DNA of 64,000 nucleotides, taken from NCBI RefSeq assembly GCF_021109255.1, contig NZ_JAJODG010000001.1; one strand, written 5' to 3'. Positions 57,284-64,000 of the stretch are shown here, in pieces; position 1 is the stretch's first letter, and every line of letters begins with the position of its first letter. Source of the DNA: Merdimmobilis hominis. Lineage in GTDB: Bacteria; Bacillota; Clostridia; Oscillospirales; Ruminococcaceae. The notes beneath the pieces were generated by a model. That model was given only the letters and a program-made list of their open reading frames with translations, made no database searches and was not told where the DNA came from. A program made the position numbers and the translations under genes.

Positions 57284-59938
57284 ATGATGTATCAAAAGAG
57301 CGTACAAGAGGCGGAGAAAGAGCTCCGCACCGACCTGTCCCAGGGCTTGACCCCTGAGGAGGCTGCCAAGCGCCTTCAGGAAAACGGCCCCAATGAGCTG
57401 AAGGAGAAGAAGGGCAAAACCAAGCTCCAGATCTTCCTCTCCCAACTCAACGACCCCATGATCTATATCCTGTTTGCAGCGGCAGCCGTTTCCATCCTCC
57501 TCAAAGAGGTGGGCGACGCCTGCATCATCCTGGTGGTGGTGCTGCTCAACGCTTTCATCGGCATGTTCCAGGAAGCGAAAGCGGAAAAGGCCCTGGAAGC
57601 CCTGAAAAAGCTCTCCAGCCCCTACGCCCTGGTCAAACGGGGCGGCAATGTGGTGGAAATCCCCGCCAAGGATTTGGTAGTGGGCGACGTGGTTGTGCTG
57701 GATGCCGGCCGCATTATCCCCGCCGACCTGCGGCTGACCAGCACGGTCAACCTGAAGATTGAGGAATCCGCCCTCACCGGCGAATCGGTACCGGTTGAAA
57801 AACACGCCGATTATGTGGCTGACAAAGAAGTTGGCATCGGCGACCGGATCAACATGGCTTACTCCTCCACCAGCGTGGCCTACGGCCGTGGTGAAGGCGT
57901 GGTTGTCGCCACTGCTGAGGACACCGAGATCGGCAAGATCGCCCAGATGATCAGCGAAGCCAAAGATGAGATGACCCCCCTGCAGAAGCGTCTTGCCGAC
58001 CTGGGCAAGCTTCTGGGCGGCCTGGCTGTCCTCATCTGTGTGGCGCTGTTCGGCATCGCCGTATGGCAGCAGCGTGATGTCATGGAGATGCTGCTCACCG
58101 CAATCTCCCTGGCGGTAGCCGCCATCCCCGAGGGCCTGCCTGCTGTTGTGGCCATCGTTCTGGCCCTGGGTGTCCAGCGGATGGTCAAGGTCAACACCAT
58201 TGTCCGCCGCCTGCCCGCTGTAGAGACCCTGGGCGCTGTCAGCGTGGTCTGCTCCGATAAAACCGGTACCCTGACCCAGAACCGCATGACCGTCACCCAT
58301 GTATACGTCAACGGCCAGTCCAAAGACGTGAAGGATTTGGACCCCAAGGCCGATGAAACTTTCCTCAAAGGCTTTATCCTCTGCAATGACGCCTCCATTG
58401 CCGGCGGTTCCAAGATCGGTGACCCCACCGAGATCGCTCTCCTGGATATGGGCGTGCCCTTCGGCATGGCCCGGGAGGAGATGGAAACCACCCAGCCCCG
58501 TGTGGCGGAGCAAGCCTTTGATTCTGGCCGGAAGATGATGACCACTGTCCATAAAGAGCCTTCTGGCCGGGTGGTCAGCTATACCAAAGGCGCCACCGAC
58601 GTGCTCCTTTCCCACTGTACCCACATCCTGGAGAACGGTGTGACCCGTCCCATCACCCAGGAGGATCTGAACAAGATCTCTGCCGGCGCCTCCCAGATGG
58701 CTACTCTGGCTCTGCGTGTGCTGGCTCTGGCCATCCGCGAGGACAACATGGCTGCTGAGGAGGAAAACCTCACCTTCGTGGGCCTGGTCGGCATGATCGA
58801 CCCCCCGCGCCCCGAGGCCAAAGGCGCTGTCGCTGACTTTAAGAAAGCTTCTATCCGCACCATTATGATCACCGGCGACCACAAGGACACCGCCCTTGCC
58901 ATCGCCAAAGAACTGGGCATCGCCGACAGCGACGACCAGTGCATCACCGGCGCAGACCTCTCTAAGATGACCCAGGAGGAACTCAATGCCAAGGTCAACA
59001 GCCTGCGGGTGTTCGCCCGTGTTTCCCCTGAGCACAAGGTGATGATCGTCAAAGCCTTCCAGTCCCACGGCTACATCGTCTCGATGACCGGCGACGGCGT
59101 CAACGACGCACCCTCCCTGAAGACCGCCGACATCGGCGTGGCCATGGGCATCACCGGCACCGACGTCTCCAAGAGCGCTGCTGATATGGTCCTCACCGAT
59201 GACAACTTTGCCACCATCCGCGCTGCGGTGGAAGAGGGCCGTTCCATCTACAACAACATCAAAAAATCGGTGCTGTTCCTGCTGTCCTCCAACTTCGGTG
59301 AGGTGCTTACCATGTTCACCTCCATTATCGCTGGCTTGGCAGCTCCTCTTCAGGCCATCCACATCCTGTGGGTCAACCTGATCACCGACTCCCTGCCTGC
59401 CCTTGGCCTCGGCGTGGACAACAAGGAAAAAGGCATTATGGACAAAGCTCCCCGCGACCCCAACGAGAGCCTGTTCGCCCATGGCGGTATGGCGCTGGCC
59501 ATCCTCTACGGCCTGGTTATCGGCGGCTTGACCCTGACTGCTTTCCTGTACTCCCCTGTCAAACATCTGACAGATGCGGGTATGGCTATCAACCTTTCGG
59601 GCATCAAGCTGATGCTGGAGAACCCCGACATCCTCGTCCATGCCCAGACTTATGCTTTCGTCACCCTGGCGATGAGCCAGCTGTTCCACGCCTTTGGCAT
59701 GCGGGACACTGAGCACAGCATCTTCCAGACAAAGCCCTTCTCCAACAAGGTGATGCTGCTGGCCTTTGTGATCGGCCTGGGCCTTCAGGTGGCCGTGACC
59801 GAAATCCCCTTCCTCTGCCAGGTGTTTGGCACTGTTGCCCTCTCTATGACCGAGTGGCTGGAGCTGGCTGCTTTCGCCTGTGTACCTCTGCTGGTTCACG
59901 AGATTGTGGTTTTGGTCAAAAAAGTGGTGAAACGCTAA
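57284..59938 (+). CDS. P-type cation-transporting ATPase (P2A type; probable Mn2+/Ca2+ exporter)
   Basis: This 884-residue pump has the actuator LTGESVPVEK (about residue 165), M4 metal site AAIPEGLPAVVAIVLALG (about 285), phosphorylation CSDKTGTLT (Asp about 324), hinge TGDGVNDAPSLK (about 605) and M6 NLITDSLPALGLGVD with Asn and Asp as in SERCA/PMR1. AAAAGGA precedes ATG 57284. The Mn2+ riboswitch upstream makes manganese export the likeliest job, calcium export the alternative. Complete with ten helices. Confidence 0.92.
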   Translation: MMYQKSVQEAEKELRTDLSQGLTPEEAAKRLQENGPNELKEKKGKTKLQIFLSQLNDPMIYILFAAAAVSILLKEVGDACIILVVVLLNAFIGMFQEAKAEKALEALKKLSSPYALVKRGGNVVEIPAKDLVVGDVVVLDAGRIIPADLRLTSTVNLKIEESALTGESVPVEKHADYVADKEVGIGDRINMAYSSTSVAYGRGEGVVVATAEDTEIGKIAQMISEAKDEMTPLQKRLADLGKLLGGLAVLICVALFGIAVWQQRDVMEMLLTAISLAVAAIPEGLPAVVAIVLALGVQRMVKVNTIVRRLPAVETLGAVSVVCSDKTGTLTQNRMTVTHVYVNGQSKDVKDLDPKADETFLKGFILCNDASIAGGSKIGDPTEIALLDMGVPFGMAREEMETTQPRVAEQAFDSGRKMMTTVHKEPSGRVVSYTKGATDVLLSHCTHILENGVTRPITQEDLNKISAGASQMATLALRVLALAIREDNMAAEEENLTFVGLVGMIDPPRPEAKGAVADFKKASIRTIMITGDHKDTALAIAKELGIADSDDQCITGADLSKMTQEELNAKVNSLRVFARVSPEHKVMIVKAFQSHGYIVSMTGDGVNDAPSLKTADIGVAMGITGTDVSKSAADMVLTDDNFATIRAAVEEGRSIYNNIKKSVLFLLSSNFGEVLTMFTSIIAGLAAPLQAIHILWVNLITDSLPALGLGVDNKEKGIMDKAPRDPNESLFAHGGMALAILYGLVIGGLTLTAFLYSPVKHLTDAGMAINLSGIKLMLENPDILVHAQTYAFVTLAMSQLFHAFGMRDTEHSIFQTKPFSNKVMLLAFVIGLGLQVAVTEIPFLCQVFGTVALSMTEWLELAAFACVPLLVHEIVVLVKKVVKR

Positions 59939-59979
59939 CCTCTTTTCCTTTTCTCTTGGAAATCCCTGATAGATGAAGC

Positions 59980-60017
59980 AAAAAGGCCTCTCTCCCCCCG
60001 GGAGTAGGGGCCTTTTT
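59980..60017 (+). terminator. Terminator after the P-type ATPase
   Basis: AAAAAGGCC / GGCCTTTTT outer stem with a GC-rich inner loop. Confidence 0.8.
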
Positions 60018-60181
60018 GTTTGTTCCAATGCCGGAGAAATTTGCAATAAGGCTTGCCTATGGCCGTAAAACGCAGTAGAATAGATACATGCCTATTTTTC
60101 AAACAGGTGGGGATACGCCTCTATCTGTGCCAGGTGCGGTGAAATAATAAAAAATCGAAAGAAGAGAGAGGAGTCCTCTTT

Positions 60182-61393
60182 ATGAACCAGTCGGGAGAAA
60201 AAGCCAACATGCGCTTATTTTTCGTCATCTGTGCCGTTTTTTATGTGGCAGCCAGCTTTGCTCACCCGGTGACCCCTTCCTTCATTAAGGAATATGGGCT
60301 CAACGACTATATGTTTGGCGTGGCCCTATCCGCTATGATGACGGTCAATTTTCTGTTTTCCCCCTTCTGGGGCAAGATCACCGGCTATATCTCCAGCCGG
60401 CGGTCGATGCTCATCGGCGGCATCGGCTACGGCATCGGCCAGCTGATGTTCGGCTTTGCCCGCACTGAGGCGATGGTGGTGGTGGCCCGGGGCTTTGCGG
60501 GTATTTTCACCGGCGCCACCTTTGTCAGCATGATGACATATGTGGTAAACTGTTCCTCGGATGAGGAGAGAGGCCAAAATCTGACTATTTTAGCTACCGT
60601 CCAAAGTGTGGCCGGTGCTTTTGGCTATCTGGTGGGCGGCCTCCTGGGAGAGATCAATATTATGGTCCCCTTCCTGGCCCAGTCTACGCTGTTGGCTGCT
60701 TGCGGTGTGCTGCTGTTCATCACCTGTAAGGATGATACCACCGAGGATATTCACACCCTCACCGTCGGTGATATCGCCCGGCAGGCCAACCCCTTTTCGG
60801 CTTTCCTGGCAGGGCGAAATTTTATGACGGTGCTGTTTGCCGTCTTGTTTGCCATGACCACCTTCCAGCAGTTGGGGTATAACGCATTTGAGCAGTGCTT
60901 CAACTACTTCATTAAGGATCAATTCGGCTTTACATCCGCTTACAATGGCCTTGTAAAAGGGGTGGTTGGCATTGTTGCCCTGGTGGCCAACGCCACGATC
61001 TGTATGTGGATCATGAGGAAAACCAATGTGAAGCGTTCGGTGATTTTTGTGCTGGCAAGCAGTGCTGCGGCCATTTCCGTCGTTGCGGTGTCAGAGGATG
61101 TGATTCCCTTCTTCGCCATGAGCATCGTGTTCTTTGCCCTCAACGCCATCACCCTCCCCATCTCTCAGAATCTGGTGGCGGCAAAGGCCAAAGGCGGGGA
61201 TTCCAACCTGGTAATGGGCTTCTACAACGCAACCAAATCTTTGGGCGGCATCTTTGGTTCTCTGTTCGCCGGTTTTATGTACTCAGCAGGGCCCAGGCTG
61301 GCTTTCTTTTTTGCCGCGGCTACCCTGGGAGTCAGCACCCTGGCATCCATTGTCTATTACCGTATGGACCGCAAACAAGTTGTGGCCCAATGA
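60182..61393 (+). CDS. MFS transporter
   Basis: This 403-residue protein with 12 predicted helices has the MFS A-motif-like GKITGYISSRRSMLIGG (about residue 62) between helices 2 and 3, and ARGFAGIFTGATFVSMMTYV in helices 4 and 5. AGGAG lies nine bases before the ATG. It resembles drug-efflux-type facilitators of Bacillota; the substrate is unknown. It has its own terminator. Confidence 0.85.
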   Translation: MNQSGEKANMRLFFVICAVFYVAASFAHPVTPSFIKEYGLNDYMFGVALSAMMTVNFLFSPFWGKITGYISSRRSMLIGGIGYGIGQLMFGFARTEAMVVVARGFAGIFTGATFVSMMTYVVNCSSDEERGQNLTILATVQSVAGAFGYLVGGLLGEINIMVPFLAQSTLLAACGVLLFITCKDDTTEDIHTLTVGDIARQANPFSAFLAGRNFMTVLFAVLFAMTTFQQLGYNAFEQCFNYFIKDQFGFTSAYNGLVKGVVGIVALVANATICMWIMRKTNVKRSVIFVLASSAAAISVVAVSEDVIPFFAMSIVFFALNAITLPISQNLVAAKAKGGDSNLVMGFYNATKSLGGIFGSLFAGFMYSAGPRLAFFFAAATLGVSTLASIVYYRMDRKQVVAQ

Positions 61394-61499
61394 TAGTGCT
61401 GTGATTCTTGGAGAAAGAGATCTCCCTCACGGGAAGCGTTTCCTGAGCTGGGAGCCCAGTCGGATATTCTGGTCAGTGTGCCGTTTTAAAATGGAATAG

Positions 61500-61532
61500 A
61501 AAAAGCGGGGGGCGGTATGCCCCCCGCTTTTT
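61500..61532 (+). terminator. Terminator after MFS transporter
   Basis: AAAAAGCGGGGGGC / GCCCCCCGCTTTTT stem, loop GGTAT. Confidence 0.9.
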
Positions 61533-61788
61533 GCGGGAAAATCTGTAAATGGGGCAACAATTAAGCGGTTGGATGACACTGTATAAAGGACAAAGGGAAG
61601 GATTTGACAACAGGGAAAACGGAAACAAATTGGAATAAATCGTGTATATTCTACCAAAAGTATGACAAATTCACGAAATATTCCCACAAATGCCCTTTTC
61701 CTTTTGCGCAACCTGTGTTAGTATGAGGGCATAACTAGAGCAGTCACCTGCGCGGTTTTGCCGCGCCTGACCAATGGAGAGGATTGTT
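61533..61788 (+). promoter_or_regulatory. Leader region of the amidase gene
   Basis: A TTGCGC...TAGTAT pair near 61704-61727 is a possible promoter. A GCGCGG/CCGCGC hairpin near 61752-61768 lies in the leader just before the GGAGAGG site. Nothing else is evident. Confidence 0.35.
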
Positions 61789-63585
61789 ATGAATCAGTTT
61801 ATTTCGCGCATTGCCGCGCTGACCTTGGCGGTGGCCATGGCAGCAGCGCCCACTACCGCCTATGCGGCCAATTACAACGACATGGACTCGGTGACCAACA
61901 CGGGGGTATCGACCAAAGTCTCCCAGAAGCTGGCGGTGCAGAAGCCTGCCCAAGACATCAAGGTCACCAGTGCGACGTATTATATCACCGGCACCTCCAA
62001 CCCTAACGAAAGCTTGTATGTCAACGGCCAGCAGGTGACAAACCGCGGCAAGTACGGCAGCTTTGGGGTGTTTGTCTCCCTGGAACTGGGGGACAATGTC
62101 TTCAACTTCCAAAACGGCGACGCCACCGATTCGGTGACTCTGACCCGGGTGGCTTCTGCCGCCTATTTGGACGTGTCCACCACCAGTTATTTGACCAACC
62201 CATTCCCCACCTATGACAACGCCTTTCCCGCTGGGAAAACCATCAAGATCAAGTGCGTAGCTCCTTCCGGCGCCTCGGTTAGTGCCAATGTGGGCGGCCA
62301 AACCGTCTATCTGAGCCAGGATGTGTCCACGGCCAAAAAAGGGGTTGCCGCCAACTTCTCCGGCAGTTACACTGTTCCAAATTCCAATGCGAACCAGACA
62401 GTGAACCTGGGCAAGGTGACCTATACCATGAACTACAACGGCAAGACCTCCACCTATACCTCCGCGGGGAACCTGTTCTCCATTGGGTCGGGTGCCACTT
62501 TGGTGGTCAAAGCCAACCAGAACGCCACCGCCACCTATGCCAAGGGGGATACAAGCAGTAATTTTGTCTCCATCCTGCGGATGGGCACCACCGACCGGGT
62601 TATCGGCCAAAATGACACCATGTACCAGCTGGGCATGGGAGCCTGGGTCTCTAAAAATTTGGTCACCCCCCAAACCGGCGCACCCGGTTATTGGAACGAA
62701 GTCTCTTCCATCGGGTTTGACAGCGATTCCAAAGGGGAAAAATACATCTTGGAAGGCACGGCCAACGCCCCTTTCACCGCCGAGTGGAACGGCAACAAAG
62801 TGATTCTCACCCTGTACAACACCACTGGAGTGGGCTCCCTCAATGCGGAGGTCAGCAACATCTTCACCGACATCACAGTGAACAACAAGGGGAACGGCGT
62901 ATGTGAGATCACCTTTACCATGCCCAGCGCTTCCAATCTGTGGGGCTACAACGTGGAGTATAACGAGGAAGGGGAGACCACACTCTACTTTAAATACCCG
63001 CCCAAGAAGTCCTCGGATTCTGACCGACCCCTCAAAGGGATCACCGTCGCCTTAGATGCCGGTCATGGTGGAACCGATGTGGGCGCCCTGGGCACAGCGG
63101 GTGTCAAAGGCGGCCCCACTGAGAACACTTTGACTCTCGCCACTGTGCTCACCACCAAAAACCGCCTGGAGTCCCTGGGGGCTAAAGTCATCTTGGCCCG
63201 GAACAAGGATACTTACACCACCAACAATGCCCGGATGGGGGAAGCCATGGAGGAAAAGGCCGATTTCTTTGTCTCCCTGCACTGCAACAGCGTGGGTGTC
63301 ACAGTGGATGCTGGCAAGCCCAGCGGCACCGAGGTCTATTATTATGAGGATCTTTCTAAGAATTTTGCTGCTGCCATCTCTGAAAAGGTGGCCAGCTACA
63401 ACGGCCGTACCAACCGCGGGGCCAAATACTCTGCCTACCGTGTGACCCTCAACAGCTATGCGCCTTCCGTCCTGGTGGAGATGGGCTTTATCTCCAACCC
63501 AGTGGAGTATGATGAAATTTGCAGCCCCGAAGGCCAGTTTAAAACAGCCAATGCGGTTGCAGATGCCATCCTCGCCTCTTTGTAA
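61789..63585 (+). CDS. Secreted N-acetylmuramoyl-L-alanine amidase (Amidase_3)
   Basis: This 598-residue protein has a signal peptide (FISRIAALTLAVAMAAAPTTAYA, cut near residue 26) and a 390-residue beta-rich N-terminal part that I do not assign to a family. The C-terminal zinc amidase is complete: VALDAGHGGTD (zinc His, about 428), KGGPTENTLTLA (zinc Glu), FVSLHCNSVG (zinc His, about 500) and VLVEMGFISNP (catalytic Glu). It cleaves the MurNAc-L-Ala bond in peptidoglycan for division or remodelling. The start at 61789 has GGAGAGG upstream. Confidence 0.9.
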   Translation: MNQFISRIAALTLAVAMAAAPTTAYAANYNDMDSVTNTGVSTKVSQKLAVQKPAQDIKVTSATYYITGTSNPNESLYVNGQQVTNRGKYGSFGVFVSLELGDNVFNFQNGDATDSVTLTRVASAAYLDVSTTSYLTNPFPTYDNAFPAGKTIKIKCVAPSGASVSANVGGQTVYLSQDVSTAKKGVAANFSGSYTVPNSNANQTVNLGKVTYTMNYNGKTSTYTSAGNLFSIGSGATLVVKANQNATATYAKGDTSSNFVSILRMGTTDRVIGQNDTMYQLGMGAWVSKNLVTPQTGAPGYWNEVSSIGFDSDSKGEKYILEGTANAPFTAEWNGNKVILTLYNTTGVGSLNAEVSNIFTDITVNNKGNGVCEITFTMPSASNLWGYNVEYNEEGETTLYFKYPPKKSSDSDRPLKGITVALDAGHGGTDVGALGTAGVKGGPTENTLTLATVLTTKNRLESLGAKVILARNKDTYTTNNARMGEAMEEKADFFVSLHCNSVGVTVDAGKPSGTEVYYYEDLSKNFAAAISEKVASYNGRTNRGAKYSAYRVTLNSYAPSVLVEMGFISNPVEYDEICSPEGQFKTANAVADAILASL

Positions 63586-63600
63586 CGACAATTTTCTCCT

Positions 63601-63642
63601 AAGAGCGGAGCCCCAACACAGGGGGCTCTGCTCTTTTTTTTG
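63601..63642 (+). terminator. Terminator after the amidase
   Basis: AAGAGCGGAGCCCC / GGGGCTCTGCTCTT stem followed by a run of T. Confidence 0.9.
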
Positions 63643-63644
63643 TG

Positions 63645-64000
63645 GGGGTACGGGTCCCCACACCTTGGTTTTAAGGGGCTATGCCTGCCCCTAAGACCCC
63701 AGGCACAGGGCAAGATTCCATCTTGCAGTGGTTTTGCAGGCGCTCCGCCCTGCACCCGGCAGGTACAAGGGGCCCTCGTGCCGGCCCCTAAAACCCCCGG
63801 CACTTCCTTTTATACGGATAAAAGGAAGCAAAACCCGCCGGGGAGACCCCGGCCCCCCAACTTCGCCACAATAGGCACGCTCGGAAAATCCTTCTTAGAG
63901 GCTCTCCACGCCTCAGGCGAAGGATTTTTCCGCTGCGCGGATGCCCTCGCGGGGCTGCGAGAAGCTTGCTTTTCGGAATAACCGCCTTTTGTAGAGGGGG
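63645..64000. repeat. GC-rich degenerate intergenic repeat tract
   Basis: AAGGGGC...CCCCTAA(G/A)ACCCC-GGCAC occurs at about 63672-63707 and again at about 63768-63804, as diverged tandem units of roughly 95 bp. A further stretch rich in short inverted repeats follows (63890-63985). No gene is supported up to the window end. Confidence 0.45.

Noticed and set aside
57179..60046. 955-codon open frame antisense to the P-type ATPase
   Set aside because: It lacks a ribosome site and family match, and mirrors the codon bias of the GC-rich sense gene. The same applies to the 510-codon frame antisense to gpmI and others.

Overview
The window looks like a chromosomal segment of a gut-type Clostridia (Bacillota, order Oscillospirales / Oscillospiraceae-like). 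This rests on the high GC content, AGGAGG-type Shine-Dalgarno sites throughout, Gram-positive surface proteins with a sortase, a Spo0A-type DNA-binding domain, ECF transport and typical Clostridia family content. I cannot name the species from sequence alone.

Region 1 (1-7.4 kb) is an accessory island. Five same-strand genes read as toxin-immunity or tolerance functions: a giant multi-domain polyimmunity-like protein (open at the window edge), a lipoprotein, a CbrC-family protein, a protein of unknown family and a DUF4261 protein, followed by a 46-residue membrane peptide. The island ends in a broken regulator, a broken tyrosine recombinase, a cluster of GTTAGCAAA repeats, an intact tRNA-Arg(CCT) and a decayed tRNA-Arg. 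This is the usual architecture of an element integrated at a tRNA 3' end.

Region 2 (7.5-12.0 kb) is core: a Nudix hydrolase, a KtrB/TrkH potassium channel subunit, a small membrane protein on the other strand, and pyridoxamine kinase next to an ECF S component that is probably a B6-vitamer importer.

Region 3 (12.07-24.24 kb, minus strand) is a tightly packed 19-gene phage-structural cluster. In order it has terminase small and large subunits, portal, protease/scaffold, capsid, connectors, contractile sheath, tube, chaperone-like genes, hub, spike, gp25-like, baseplate J and I, and a fibre-like protein. All reading frames are intact. There is no integrase, repressor, replication, lysis or tape-measure gene. 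One promoter with a palindromic operator and a leader hairpin precede it, and one bidirectional terminator closes it. It resembles a domesticated PBSX/GTA-like particle and is one of the two most interesting loci here.

Region 4 (24.6-38.3 kb) is core metabolism and translation: trmL, a DegV protein, a pgk-tpiA-gpmI glycolysis operon, a small membrane protein, initiator tRNA-Met and a class C beta-lactamase-fold lipoprotein. It also holds an 876-residue fusion of a TetM/EF-G-like ribosomal GTPase with a Rae1/YacP-type NYN endoribonuclease (the second standout), a type B carboxylesterase, and a minus-strand nitroreductase-HHH-YwbE-MBL operon.

Region 5 (38.6-50.2 kb) contains a stand-alone Spo0A C-terminal domain, a 2827-residue VWA/SpaA-repeat adhesin with an unusual LPDAG sorting motif, its adjacent sortase separated from it by a terminator hairpin, an ArsC/Spx-like protein and a PfkB sugar kinase.

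Region 6 (50.4-64.0 kb) contains a membrane-anchored surface protein, the sbcDC nuclease operon, a yybP-ykoY manganese riboswitch with terminator controlling a P-type cation ATPase (probably a Mn2+/Ca2+ exporter), an MFS transporter, a secreted N-acetylmuramoyl-L-alanine amidase, and a GC-rich intergenic repeat tract at the window end.
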